DNA of 64,000 nt, taken from contig NZ_JAKCFB010000004.1 in assembly GCF_024198235.1 (NCBI RefSeq), forward strand, positions 248,001 through 312,000, in the 5' to 3' direction. The stretch comes from Myxococcus dinghuensis (GTDB lineage Bacteria; Myxococcota; Myxococcia; Myxococcales; Myxococcaceae). Positions 18,078 to 26,382 of this stretch are shown one piece after another. The notes beneath the pieces were generated by a model. The model was not told where the DNA came from, did not search any database, and worked only from the letters and a program-made list of their open reading frames with translations. A program made the position numbers and the translations under genes. Position 1 is the first letter of the stretch; every line of letters starts with the position of its first letter.

Positions 18078-19598
18078 TCAGGCGTCGAGCGCGAGCAGCG
18101 CGCGCACGTCATGTCCGTTGGCGTGGTCCTCGCGGCGCGGCGACTTCGGGGGCGCGCCGGGCAGCAGCCCGTCCACCGTCCCGGAGAGCCCGGCGTCCAC
18201 GACCCAGATGGCGCCATTGACTCGCTGGGTCTTCGGCCCCAGGAGCAGCTCCGTCACGTCGGCGACGTCATCCGCGGTGCAGAGCACGCCGCCCGGGGTG
18301 GCCGCCTCCCAGCGCGAGACACGCCCCACCGCGTCGGGGAACATCCCCAGCAGCTCGCCATGCACCGGGCCCGCGGACACGCAGTTGGTCCGGATGCGCT
18401 CGGGCGCCAGCTCCGCCGCCAGGTAGCGCGTCAGCGACTCCACCGCGGCCTTCACCACGCCCTGGCACCCCAGGTCGTGCATGTAGCGCTGGGACATGGA
18501 CGTGGACATCGTGACGATGCTCCCCCCGCCCCGCCGGGCCATCAGCGGCCGGGCGCGCATCGCGCACTCGTACGTCCCGGTGATGCAGGTGCGGAACGCC
18601 TTGTCCCAGTCACGCGGGGTGATGCCGTCGAACGGACCGATGAGCCCGTTGGACGCGTTGCACACCAGGAAGTCCAGGCCGCCGAAGCGCTCGCCGATGG
18701 ACGCGAACATCCGCTCCAGGTGCTCCTCCTGCGCCACCGAGCCCCACAGGTGGAGGGCCTTTCCTCCCGCCGCGAGGAGTTCCTGCGCCGTGCGCTCCCC
18801 CTCCTCACGGGAGTGGAAGGAATTGACGACCACCGTCGCGCCCGCGCGGGCGAGCCGCGTGGCGATGACCTTGCCGATTCCCTTCCCGGAACCCGTGACG
18901 AGGGCCACCTTGCCCTCGAACGGCAGCCGCGTGGGGGGCACACCGGGCAGCGGCCCGACACGCGGGGCGAGCTCCGGCTCGCGGGGTGCCTCAGCGACAC
19001 GGGGCGCGTCCTGCATCCAGCGCCGCGCCTCCTCGCAGATGGCGCCGAGCGTCCGCAACCGCTGGGACGGACGCGGGGCGTGGGACAGGCCCAGCTCCTT
19101 CACGAGCACCGCCAGGACCTCCGCCTGCTTCACGGAGTCGATGCCCAGCTCGTCCTCCAGGTCCGCGTCCCGCGTCAGCAGGTCCTCGGGATAGCGCGTC
19201 ACCCGCGCGAACACGGCGCGGACGCGCGCCTCGAGGCCCCCCTCTCCAGAGGCAGGGGCCGGGGGCGCCACCGTGGGGCCGGGCACGACGACCACGGGCG
19301 CGCTGGGGGGCGCGGACACGGGCTCGGACGAAGGGGCGCCGAGCAGGTCCACCACCCAGTCCGCCATGGCCCCCAACGTGCGAGCCTTGCCGCTCCGGGG
19401 GAGCTGCGCCGAGGGGAGGTCGAACTCGCGGCCGACGACGGCGGCAATCTCCGCGAGCTTCACCGAGTCGATTCCCAGGTCGTCCTCCAGGAGGGCCTCG
19501 GCCGTGAGGAGGTCCAGGGGATACCGGGTGACCGTCGCGGCGCACCGGCGGACGCGCTCCAGCACATCAATTCCAGAATTCAATGTTTTGACAGACAT
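18078..19598 (-). CDS. Tandem ACP fused to FabL-like enoyl-reductase (SDR)
   Basis: 506 residues with GAGGGA 4 bases before the ATG. Two acyl carrier domains come first, each with the DxGIDSVK phosphopantetheine site (Ser45 and Ser155). The GIDS form is the one common in PUFA-synthase ACPs. A Pro/Ala linker separates the two ACPs. From about residue 226 a short-chain dehydrogenase follows: TGSGKGIGK cofactor loop, CNAS, and the segment RYMHDLGCQGVVKAAVESL, which aligns with FabL enoyl-ACP reductases. The catalytic Lys is K383, but neither the enoyl-reductase Tyr (seven before Lys, here Leu376) nor the classical SDR Tyr (four before, here Gln379) is present; the nearest Tyr is 372. The next gene starts only 23 bases after the stop, so this gene supplies the carriers and perhaps the reductase to the megasynthase. 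Confidence 0.87.
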   Translation of the reverse strand: MSVKTLNSGIDVLERVRRCAATVTRYPLDLLTAEALLEDDLGIDSVKLAEIAAVVGREFDLPSAQLPRSGKARTLGAMADWVVDLLGAPSSEPVSAPPSAPVVVVPGPTVAPPAPASGEGGLEARVRAVFARVTRYPEDLLTRDADLEDELGIDSVKQAEVLAVLVKELGLSHAPRPSQRLRTLGAICEEARRWMQDAPRVAEAPREPELAPRVGPLPGVPPTRLPFEGKVALVTGSGKGIGKVIATRLARAGATVVVNSFHSREEGERTAQELLAAGGKALHLWGSVAQEEHLERMFASIGERFGGLDFLVCNASNGLIGPFDGITPRDWDKAFRTCITGTYECAMRARPLMARRGGGSIVTMSTSMSQRYMHDLGCQGVVKAAVESLTRYLAAELAPERIRTNCVSAGPVHGELLGMFPDAVGRVSRWEAATPGGVLCTADDVADVTELLLGPKTQRVNGAIWVVDAGLSGTVDGLLPGAPPKSPRREDHANGHDVRALLALDA

Positions 19599-20025
19599 TC
19601 AATCCCTCACATCGTCGATACCGCGTGGAGATGAGCGAACCACGCGAGTTGTGCATGAGGGGTCTGACATTGTTTGATGGAGCCGCCATCCCCCGCTTCA
19701 AACACAGCTCACGACAATCCGTGCAGTCGACACACGAAGCGATACACCTCTCCCGTTCGTGGCCGTCTGGCTGGACACACCTCGAGCCCGGAGGGCGAAC
19801 ACGGTTCACGGAGCGGAGGGCAGACCTCCACCGTCCGCGACGACTCTCGCTGGCCTCGGTGGTCTTGTTTCATTCCTTCACGCGTGGCGTTCGTTCCGCC
19901 GGGGAGAACGCCAGGTCTTCGATTCCTTCCGCGCCGGAGGTTGTCGAAAGCGGAAGCGTGCGCGCGCCGTGGGCGTGCGGGGATGGGGCCTTCACGCGGC
20001 CCCACCCACGGAGCTCAGGCCCTGC
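19599..20025. promoter_or_regulatory. Intergenic region upstream of the lipid operon
   Basis: About 430 bases between the ACP-reductase start and the end of the convergently placed YCII-like gene. It should hold the promoter of the minus-strand lipid operon. An open frame crosses it on the plus strand into the chitinase, but its codon use and lack of a ribosome binding site argue against translation. No clear repeat or terminator was seen. Confidence 0.4.
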
Positions 20026-20451
20026 CTACTTCCGCGCGGCGGTCTGCTGGCGCAGCCGCTCCTCCTGCTCGCGCAGCTCCGGCGTGAGGGCCTCGCCGAA
20101 ATCATCCGGCTCGAACACCTGGCGCAGTTCGATCTCCGACTCGCCCAGCATGGGGTTCGGGCAGCGCTTGATCCACTCGACGGCCTCTTCCTTGGACTTC
20201 ACCTGGAGGAGCCAGAAGCCCGCGACCAGCTCCTTCGTCTCCGCGAACGGGCCGTCAATCACGGTCCGATTCGTTCCGGAGAAGCGCACCCGCACGCCCT
20301 TCGAGCTGGGGTGCAGTCCCTCTCCCGCGAGCAGCACGCCGGCCTTCACCAGCTCCTCGTTGTACTTGCCCATCTCGACCAGGAGCTTCTCGTCCGGCAT
20401 CACCCCGGCTTCCGAGTTCTTGTCCGCCTTCACAATCGCCATGAATCGCAT
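20026..20451 (-). CDS. YCII/DGPF-domain protein
   Basis: 141 residues from the ATG at 20451, with GGGAGT upstream. It begins MRFMAIVKADKNSEAG and carries DGPFAETKELVAGFWLLQVKSK, the characteristic DGPF segment of the YCII-related (DGPFAETKE) family. It then has a short charged, helical tail (LREQEERLRQQT). Family members are small dimeric alpha/beta-barrel proteins, often near ECF sigma factors in other genomes; a catalytic His-Asp pair is suggested for YciI, but function here is unknown. It is divergent from the chitinase and shares the regulatory region at 20452-20695. Confidence 0.88.
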   Translation of the reverse strand: MRFMAIVKADKNSEAGVMPDEKLLVEMGKYNEELVKAGVLLAGEGLHPSSKGVRVRFSGTNRTVIDGPFAETKELVAGFWLLQVKSKEEAVEWIKRCPNPMLGESEIELRQVFEPDDFGEALTPELREQEERLRQQTAARK

Positions 20452-20695
20452 CGCCGTGACTCCCGTTCGGTTTCGTCGAAGTGCCCGTTTCGCGGGCTCT
20501 ATCGACACGTCGAAATTGGGCGCGGCGGATCGACATGTCCCCTTCTTTTTTCGCGCGCTCCGCCAACCGCGCGAAATGACATGGAGCCGGGCACGCGCCA
20601 TCCGGAGAAATCCGGTTTTGACCCGAAAAAACGGGCGGCGGCCTCTGTCCCGACGGTTCAGCCGACCGTCCTCCCCTCCTCTCAAGGACCGCCCC
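20452..20695. promoter_or_regulatory. Divergent promoter region with two inverted repeats
   Basis: Between the divergent YCII-like and chitinase genes. TTTCGCGCG (20549-20557) and CGCGCGAAA (20568-20576) form a perfect 9-bp inverted repeat with a 10-base spacer. TCGACACGTCGAA at 20502-20514 is the same 13-mer found in the palindrome at 6566-6578. A related TCGACATGTC occurs near 20530. These look like transcription-factor sites. Confidence 0.5.
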
Positions 20696-22525
20696 ATGCC
20701 CCGTTCCCGCTCCGCCACTCGGATGGCCCTTCCCATCTGGGTGGTCCTCGTCACCCTCTTCGCCTTCCTGGGTCCGGAGTCCGCGCTCGCGGCGGACCGG
20801 GGAGCCTGGGCGCCCAATGTCCCGTACACCGTGGGCGACATCGTCTCCCATGAGGGCAAGGGCTACGACTGCCGCCAGTCCCACACCTCACTCGTGGGCT
20901 GGGAGCCGCCCAACGTCCCGGCGCTCTGGCTGGAGCGGACGAGCGCGCCGGACACACAGGCGCCCACGGCCCCGACCCAGCTCACCGCGCCGTCGAAGAC
21001 CCACGCGAGCGTGACGTTGTCCTGGAGTGCGTCCACGGACAACGTCGGCGTGACGGGCTACGAGGTCTTCGTCAACGCAGGTGCGTCACCGTCCGCCACC
21101 ACCACGGGGGCCACCACGGCCACGGTCTCCAACCTGGCCGCGAACACGACCTATACCTTCACCGTGAAGGCCCGGGATGCGGCCGGCAACCGGTCCGTCG
21201 CGAGCGCCGCGTTCAGCACGACCACCTCCGCGCCGCCGCCCGTGGACACCGAGCCTCCGACGGCGCCCTCCGCGCTGCGCTCCACCAGCGTGGGGAACAG
21301 CAGCGTCTCGCTCGCATGGAACGCCTCCACCGACAACGTCGGCGTGACGGGCTACGAGGTCTTCGTCAACGCAGGTGCCTCGCCGTCCACCACCACCACG
21401 GGCGCGACCAGCGCCACGGTCTCCAACCTGGCCGCGAACACCACCTATGCCTTCACCGTGAAGGCCCGCGACGCGGCCGGCAACCGCTCCGTGAGCAGCG
21501 GCGCCGTGTCGGTGACGACGACGAGCGCGCCGCCCCCTGGCACCAAGGTCCTCGTGGGCTACTGGCACAACTTCGACAACGGCTCGACGAACATCCGCCT
21601 GCGCAACGTGTCCGCGAAGTTCGACGTCATCCAGGTCGCCTTCGCCGAGCCGGTGGGCGGCGCGGGCTCCGGCACCCTGGCGTTCACGCCGTACAACTCC
21701 ACCGTGGCGGACTTCAAGGCGGACATCGCCTTCCTCCAGGGCCAGGGCCGCAAGGTGCTCATCTCCATTGGCGGCGCGAACGGGACGCTCCACCTGGACG
21801 ACGCCACCGCGCGACAGAACTTCGTCACCAGCATGCAGTCGCTCATCACCACCTATGGCTTCAACGGCCTGGACCTGGACCTGGAGGGCAGCTCGCTGTC
21901 GCTCAACGGCGGAGACACCGACTTCCGCAACCCCACCACGCCCCGCATCGTCAACCTCATCCAGGCCACGCGGCAGCTGCTCGACCAGAACGGCGCGGGC
22001 TTCCTGCTCACCATGGCGCCGGAGACGGCCTACGTGCAGGGCGGCATGGCCGCGTACGGAGGTCCCTGGGGCGCGTACCTGCCCGTCATCCACGCGCTGA
22101 GGGACCGGCTGACGTACCTGCACGTGCAGCACTACAACACCGGCACCGTCACCGCGCTCGACGGGCGCGCCTACGCGCAGGGGACCTCCGACTTCCACGT
22201 CGCCATGGCGGAGATGCTGCTGCGCGGCTTCCCCGTGGGGGGCAACACGAGCGCGATGTTCCCGGCCCTGCGCCCCGAGCAGGTCATCATCGGGCTGCCG
22301 TCCTCGCCCCAGGCCGCGGGCGGCGGCTACACCTCGCCGGCCAACGTCCACAAGGCGCTCGACTACCTCATGAAGGGCCAGTCGTTCGGCGGCGCCTACG
22401 TGCTGCGGGAGCCCGCGGGCTACCCCGGCTTCAAGGGGTTGATGACCTGGTCCATCAACTGGGACCAGTTCACCCAGTTCGAGTTCTCCAACAGCCACCG
22501 GGCGTACCTGGACACCTACCGGTAG
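20696..22525 (+). CDS. Secreted GH18 chitinase with CBM5/12 and two FN3 modules
   Basis: 609 residues from the ATG at 20696 (AAGGA upstream). The frame is open for another kilobase upstream, but only this start gives a signal peptide (hydrophobic core [12 protein letters not shown], ending SALAAD). Domains in order: a CBM5/12 chitin-binding module ([20 protein letters not shown], then [10 protein letters not shown]); two fibronectin type III modules (each about 98 residues, [20 protein letters not shown]); then GH18 from about residue 285 ([12 protein letters not shown]). The active-site run is NGLDLDLEG, giving the DxDxE core with the catalytic Glu; the first Asp of the usual DGxDxDxE is Asn. 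It should hydrolyse chitin outside the cell, useful for feeding on fungi or insect debris. Confidence 0.93.
   Translation: MPRSRSATRMALPIWVVLVTLFAFLGPESALAADRGAWAPNVPYTVGDIVSHEGKGYDCRQSHTSLVGWEPPNVPALWLERTSAPDTQAPTAPTQLTAPSKTHASVTLSWSASTDNVGVTGYEVFVNAGASPSATTTGATTATVSNLAANTTYTFTVKARDAAGNRSVASAAFSTTTSAPPPVDTEPPTAPSALRSTSVGNSSVSLAWNASTDNVGVTGYEVFVNAGASPSTTTTGATSATVSNLAANTTYAFTVKARDAAGNRSVSSGAVSVTTTSAPPPGTKVLVGYWHNFDNGSTNIRLRNVSAKFDVIQVAFAEPVGGAGSGTLAFTPYNSTVADFKADIAFLQGQGRKVLISIGGANGTLHLDDATARQNFVTSMQSLITTYGFNGLDLDLEGSSLSLNGGDTDFRNPTTPRIVNLIQATRQLLDQNGAGFLLTMAPETAYVQGGMAAYGGPWGAYLPVIHALRDRLTYLHVQHYNTGTVTALDGRAYAQGTSDFHVAMAEMLLRGFPVGGNTSAMFPALRPEQVIIGLPSSPQAAGGGYTSPANVHKALDYLMKGQSFGGAYVLREPAGYPGFKGLMTWSINWDQFTQFEFSNSHRAYLDTYR
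20962..21549 (+). repeat. Tandem FN3-coding direct repeat, 294-bp period
   Basis: Two FN3-coding units follow each other. A 47-base run is identical between them (starting 21038 and 21332, exactly 294 bases apart). The flanking parts are also very similar, which points to a recent duplication or gene conversion within the chitinase gene. Confidence 0.8.
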
Positions 22526-22598
22526 CAGCGGAGGTGGGGCGGCCGCGCAGGCGGTCATTGCGCGCGGCTCCGCCCTGGGATTAGGGAGGCGGTCTCGT

Positions 22599-25500
22599 AT
22601 GTCCGCGACCGCCGACCTGCTCGAAGCCATCCAGGAAGAAGCCCGCTCGGACATCTGGTCCGCGGGGATGGGGCTCGCCCGCGCCGGGGCCGTGTCCGTG
22701 CAGTCCGTGGGCGAGGAGGAGACGGTGCTGCGCGTGCGCGCCACCGGCCGCCCCGCCCCCGTCACCACCACCCTCTATCCCGAGGACGAAATCTGGGAGT
22801 GCGACTGCCGGGGGAAGGTGGACCCCTGCGAGCACGTGGTCGCCGCGGCCCTCTACCTGCACCACGTCGGCGCCCAGCGCGCCCCGGCGGCCCGCCCTCC
22901 CGCGCGGCCCGCGGCCGTGCCCTCCCGCCCCGCGGCCCCAGCCAGCCCGAGGCCCTCCGCGCCCCCGGCTGGTGCGCGCCCGACGGGCACCCCCAAGTCC
23001 GAGCGGATGGTGTACCGCTTCAAGCGCGTGGACGGAGGCGTCCAGTTGGAGCGGCTGGTGGTGCGGCCCGACAACACGGCCCGGCTGCTGGCGCGCAGCC
23101 TGTCCTCGCTCCTGCAGAACCCCGTGGAGGCCGCGCGAATCCAGGTGGAGCCCTGTGACGTCGTGGCGGACCGGCTCTTGGCGAAGCCGACGCGGGGCGC
23201 GCTGCCCCCCGAGCGCCTGGAGTCCCTGCTGCGCGCGCTGGAGCCCGCCCGCACCGTGCTCTTCGACGGCATGCTGGTGTCCGTGTCGAGCGAGCTGCTC
23301 CTGCCCCGCGTCGTGGTGGAGGACCGGGGCGAGCAGACGGTGCTGCGCATCGAGAAGGACCCGCGCGCCACGGAGGTCGTCAGCCCCGGCGTCGCGGTGG
23401 GCGGCGGCACGCTGTTCCGCATGGGTGAGCAGGCGCTCACGGGCCCGCGGCTCGAGCACCTGCCCCAGGAGCGCGTCTTCTCACCGCAGCAGATGGGGGA
23501 CCTCACCGGCAAGGTGCTCCCCGACCTGGCCCGGCGCCTGCCGGTGGACGTGCGCAGCCAGCGACTGCCGCGCATCGACAAGACGCTCGCGCCCCGCATC
23601 TCCCTGGAGCTGGACAAGCTCGACACCGGGCTGTCCGTGCTGCCCACGCTGGTCTACGGCTCGCCGCCCACGGTGCGCATCGACAACGGCCGCATGGTCT
23701 ACCTGCAGGGCGCCGTGCCCGTACGCGACGAGGGCGCGGAGCAGACGCTCGTCCACGGGCTGCGCGACGAGCTGAACATGGTGCCCGGCCGTCGGGTGAC
23801 GGTGCAGGGCAAGGAGGCGGTGCAGCTGGCGGACAAGCTGCGGCGCTGGCGCGGCGGCCTCACCGGCAACGCCGCGCAGGTGGTGAGCCCGAACGTCAAG
23901 CTGCGCCCCGTGATGGACGTGAAGGCGCACGCGCAGGAGGCGGGCGCGCCGCGCGTGGAGTTCAACTTCGCGTTCGAGGTCGAAGGAGGAGCCCCCGGCG
24001 CGCCGCGCATGGTGGACGCCGCAGAGGTGATGCGCGCGTACGAGGAGGGCCTCGGCCTGGTTCCCCTGGCGGGAGGCGGCTGGGCGCCGCTGCCCGGCGC
24101 GTGGCTCAAGTCGAACGGGCAGCGGGTCGCGGACCTCCTGGCGGCGCGGGACGGTGGCGGGCGGCTCGCCAACCACGCCATCCCCCAGCTCACGGAGATG
24201 TGCGAGGCGCTGGAACACCCACCTCCGGCGGGCCTGGAGCGGCTGGCGCCCCTGCTCCAGGGGTTCGAGAAGCTGCCCGACCCCCGAATCCCCACGGACC
24301 TCACGGCGACGCTGCGGCCCTATCAGCTCGCGGGCCTGAGCTGGCTGACGTTCCTGCGGCAGGCGGGCCTGGGCGGGGTGCTCGCGGACGACATGGGCCT
24401 GGGCAAGACGCTCCAGACCCTCTGCACCATCGGCCCGGGGACCCTCGTCGTCGCGCCCACCAGCGTGCTCCCCAACTGGGAGGCGGAGGTGAAGCGCTTC
24501 CGGCCCTCGCTGAAGGTGTCCGTGTACCACGGCCCCGGACGCGCGCTCGACGAGACGGCGGACGTGACGCTCACCACCTACGCGCTGCTGCGGCTCGACG
24601 CGGAGGTGCTCGGGGCGAAGACGTGGGACATGGTGGTGCTCGACGAGGCGCAGGCCATCAAGAACCCGGACAGCCAGGTGGCGCGCGCGGCCTACGCCCT
24701 GGAGGCTTCGTTCCGGCTGGCGCTGAGCGGCACGCCCATCGAGAACCGGCTCGAGGAGCTGTGGAGCCTGATGCACTTCACCAACCGGGGCCTGCTGGGC
24801 GGGCGCAAGGAGTTCGAGGAGCGCTGGTCCCGCCCCGTCTCGGACAACCTCAAGGGCGCCGCGGAGAAGCTGCGCGCGCGCATCCGCCCGTTCGTGCTGC
24901 GCAGGTTGAAGCGAGAGGTGGCGCCGGAATTGCCGCCACGCACGGAGTCCGTGCGCCACGTCGCGCTCAGCGAGCACGAGCGCGCCGTCTACGACGCCGT
25001 CTACTCGGCCACGCGCGAGGAGGTGGTCTCGCAGTTGGAAGCGGGCGGCAGCGTGCTCAAGGCCCTGGAGGCCCTGCTGCGGCTGCGCCAGGCCGCGTGC
25101 CACCCGGCGCTGGTGCCCGGCCAGCAGGCGAAGACGTCCTCCAAGGTCCAGGCGCTGGTGGAGGCGTTGTCCACGGCGGTGGACGACGGGCACAAGGCGC
25201 TCGTCTTCTCGCAGTGGACGTCCATGCTGGACCTCATCGAGCCCGCGCTGAAGGAGGCGGGCATCGGCTTCATCCGACTGGACGGGAGCACGTCCAACCG
25301 AGGCGCCGTCGCGGCCTCGTTCCAGGACCCGAAGGGCCCCCCCGTCATGCTCATCTCGCTGAAGGCGGGCGCCACCGGCCTCAACCTCACCGCGGCGGAC
25401 CACGTCTTCCTGGTGGACCCCTGGTGGAATCCCTCCGTGGAGGCGCAGGCCGCCGACCGTGCCCATCGCATCGGCCAGCAGCGGCCGGTCATGGTCTACC

Positions 25501-25640
25501 GGCTGGTGTCACGCGGGACGGTGGAGGAGAAGATCCTCACGCTCCAGGACAAGAAGCGCGCCCTCTTCGAGTCCGCGCTGGGCGGGGAGTCGGGCGGCGC
25601 CGCCATCACCCGCGCGGACCTGATGCAACTGCTCGACTGA
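22599..25640 (+). CDS. SNF2-family DNA helicase/translocase with SWIM zinc finger
   Basis: 1013 residues; GGGAGG lies 9 bases before the ATG. A SWIM zinc finger near residues 66-91 ([12 protein letters not shown], CxCx..CxH) is followed by a Pro/Ala linker and a long middle domain typical of bacterial SNF2 proteins. The ATPase starts about residue 570 with [11 protein letters not shown] (Walker A, about 600), [11 protein letters not shown] (Walker B, about 680) and [15 protein letters not shown]. The helicase C half has [24 protein letters not shown] and [12 protein letters not shown]. Such proteins (HepA/SWI2-like) move along duplex DNA and remodel protein-DNA complexes. The gene stands alone. 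Confidence 0.94.
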   Translation: MSATADLLEAIQEEARSDIWSAGMGLARAGAVSVQSVGEEETVLRVRATGRPAPVTTTLYPEDEIWECDCRGKVDPCEHVVAAALYLHHVGAQRAPAARPPARPAAVPSRPAAPASPRPSAPPAGARPTGTPKSERMVYRFKRVDGGVQLERLVVRPDNTARLLARSLSSLLQNPVEAARIQVEPCDVVADRLLAKPTRGALPPERLESLLRALEPARTVLFDGMLVSVSSELLLPRVVVEDRGEQTVLRIEKDPRATEVVSPGVAVGGGTLFRMGEQALTGPRLEHLPQERVFSPQQMGDLTGKVLPDLARRLPVDVRSQRLPRIDKTLAPRISLELDKLDTGLSVLPTLVYGSPPTVRIDNGRMVYLQGAVPVRDEGAEQTLVHGLRDELNMVPGRRVTVQGKEAVQLADKLRRWRGGLTGNAAQVVSPNVKLRPVMDVKAHAQEAGAPRVEFNFAFEVEGGAPGAPRMVDAAEVMRAYEEGLGLVPLAGGGWAPLPGAWLKSNGQRVADLLAARDGGGRLANHAIPQLTEMCEALEHPPPAGLERLAPLLQGFEKLPDPRIPTDLTATLRPYQLAGLSWLTFLRQAGLGGVLADDMGLGKTLQTLCTIGPGTLVVAPTSVLPNWEAEVKRFRPSLKVSVYHGPGRALDETADVTLTTYALLRLDAEVLGAKTWDMVVLDEAQAIKNPDSQVARAAYALEASFRLALSGTPIENRLEELWSLMHFTNRGLLGGRKEFEERWSRPVSDNLKGAAEKLRARIRPFVLRRLKREVAPELPPRTESVRHVALSEHERAVYDAVYSATREEVVSQLEAGGSVLKALEALLRLRQAACHPALVPGQQAKTSSKVQALVEALSTAVDDGHKALVFSQWTSMLDLIEPALKEAGIGFIRLDGSTSNRGAVAASFQDPKGPPVMLISLKAGATGLNLTAADHVFLVDPWWNPSVEAQAADRAHRIGQQRPVMVYRLVSRGTVEEKILTLQDKKRALFESALGGESGGAAITRADLMQLLD

Positions 25641-25688
25641 CGGGAGGACGACGCGCCCACGAAGCGCGCCGCCCACCGCTTGGACGCG

Positions 25689-26297
25689 TCAGTTGGTGCA
25701 GTTCTCGTTGCCCGTCAGGGGCTTGTTCGTCGTGGAGACGCAGGAGCAGACTCCGCCGCCCCGGCACTTGAACGACGCGGACTCGTCACAGAGGTTGGCC
25801 ACGCGCTTCCAGCGCTTGGTGAACTTCGGGCTGTCCTCGTCGTTCTGCGTGAAGAGGTCGTCCCCGCGGACGACGAAGGAGTAGGTCTCCGTGTAGGGGT
25901 GGTCCAGGGGCCCCGCGCTGTAGTCGTCACAGGTCGCGGCCCGGTACACCTCCAGCTTCCCGTTGGTCACCTTCCAGGTCCCCTGGTAGTTGCTCCAGAT
26001 AGAGTCCAGGAAGAGGATGTTGTTGCCCTGGACGTACATCGCCTCCGCGTAGGCGAGGTCGACGCCCTGCTCCAGCCGGTAGAGGCCGTCCTTGAGGGTG
26101 CCACCCGAGAACGCCGGCGCGTTCGTCACCTCGGTGTCGTCCGGGGTCCAGTTCGTACACCACCCCACGGCGTGACACTGGAGCTTCTCCCCCTCTCCAC
26201 CGCCGCCCCCGTCATCGTCCTTGTCCTTGGAATCGCCACAGGCCGTGGCGAACACGCACAGGGACAGCACCAGCGCACCCAGCATCTTCTTCGTCAT
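25689..26297 (-). CDS. Small lipoprotein of unknown function
   Basis: 202 residues, with GGAGG 8 bases before the ATG. The leader (LGALVLSLCVFATAC) has a lipobox with Cys20, followed by an acidic and Gly-rich spacer (DKDDDGGGGGEG). The mature part is Trp/Tyr-rich, predicted mainly beta, with at least eight Cys including CRGGGVCSCVS near the end. No family is recognised. It is 85 bases downstream of the sigma-kinase pair on the same strand and may be read from that transcript. Confidence 0.78.
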   Translation of the reverse strand: MTKKMLGALVLSLCVFATACGDSKDKDDDGGGGGEGEKLQCHAVGWCTNWTPDDTEVTNAPAFSGGTLKDGLYRLEQGVDLAYAEAMYVQGNNILFLDSIWSNYQGTWKVTNGKLEVYRAATCDDYSAGPLDHPYTETYSFVVRGDDLFTQNDEDSPKFTKRWKRVANLCDESASFKCRGGGVCSCVSTTNKPLTGNENCTN

Positions 26298-26382
26298 CAG
26301 GTCCTCCGCATCGAGACATGGGGAACCAGCCCCCGAAACGGAGGAGACGGCTCGAAGTCAGGTGTTGCGGAGAATCGATGCA

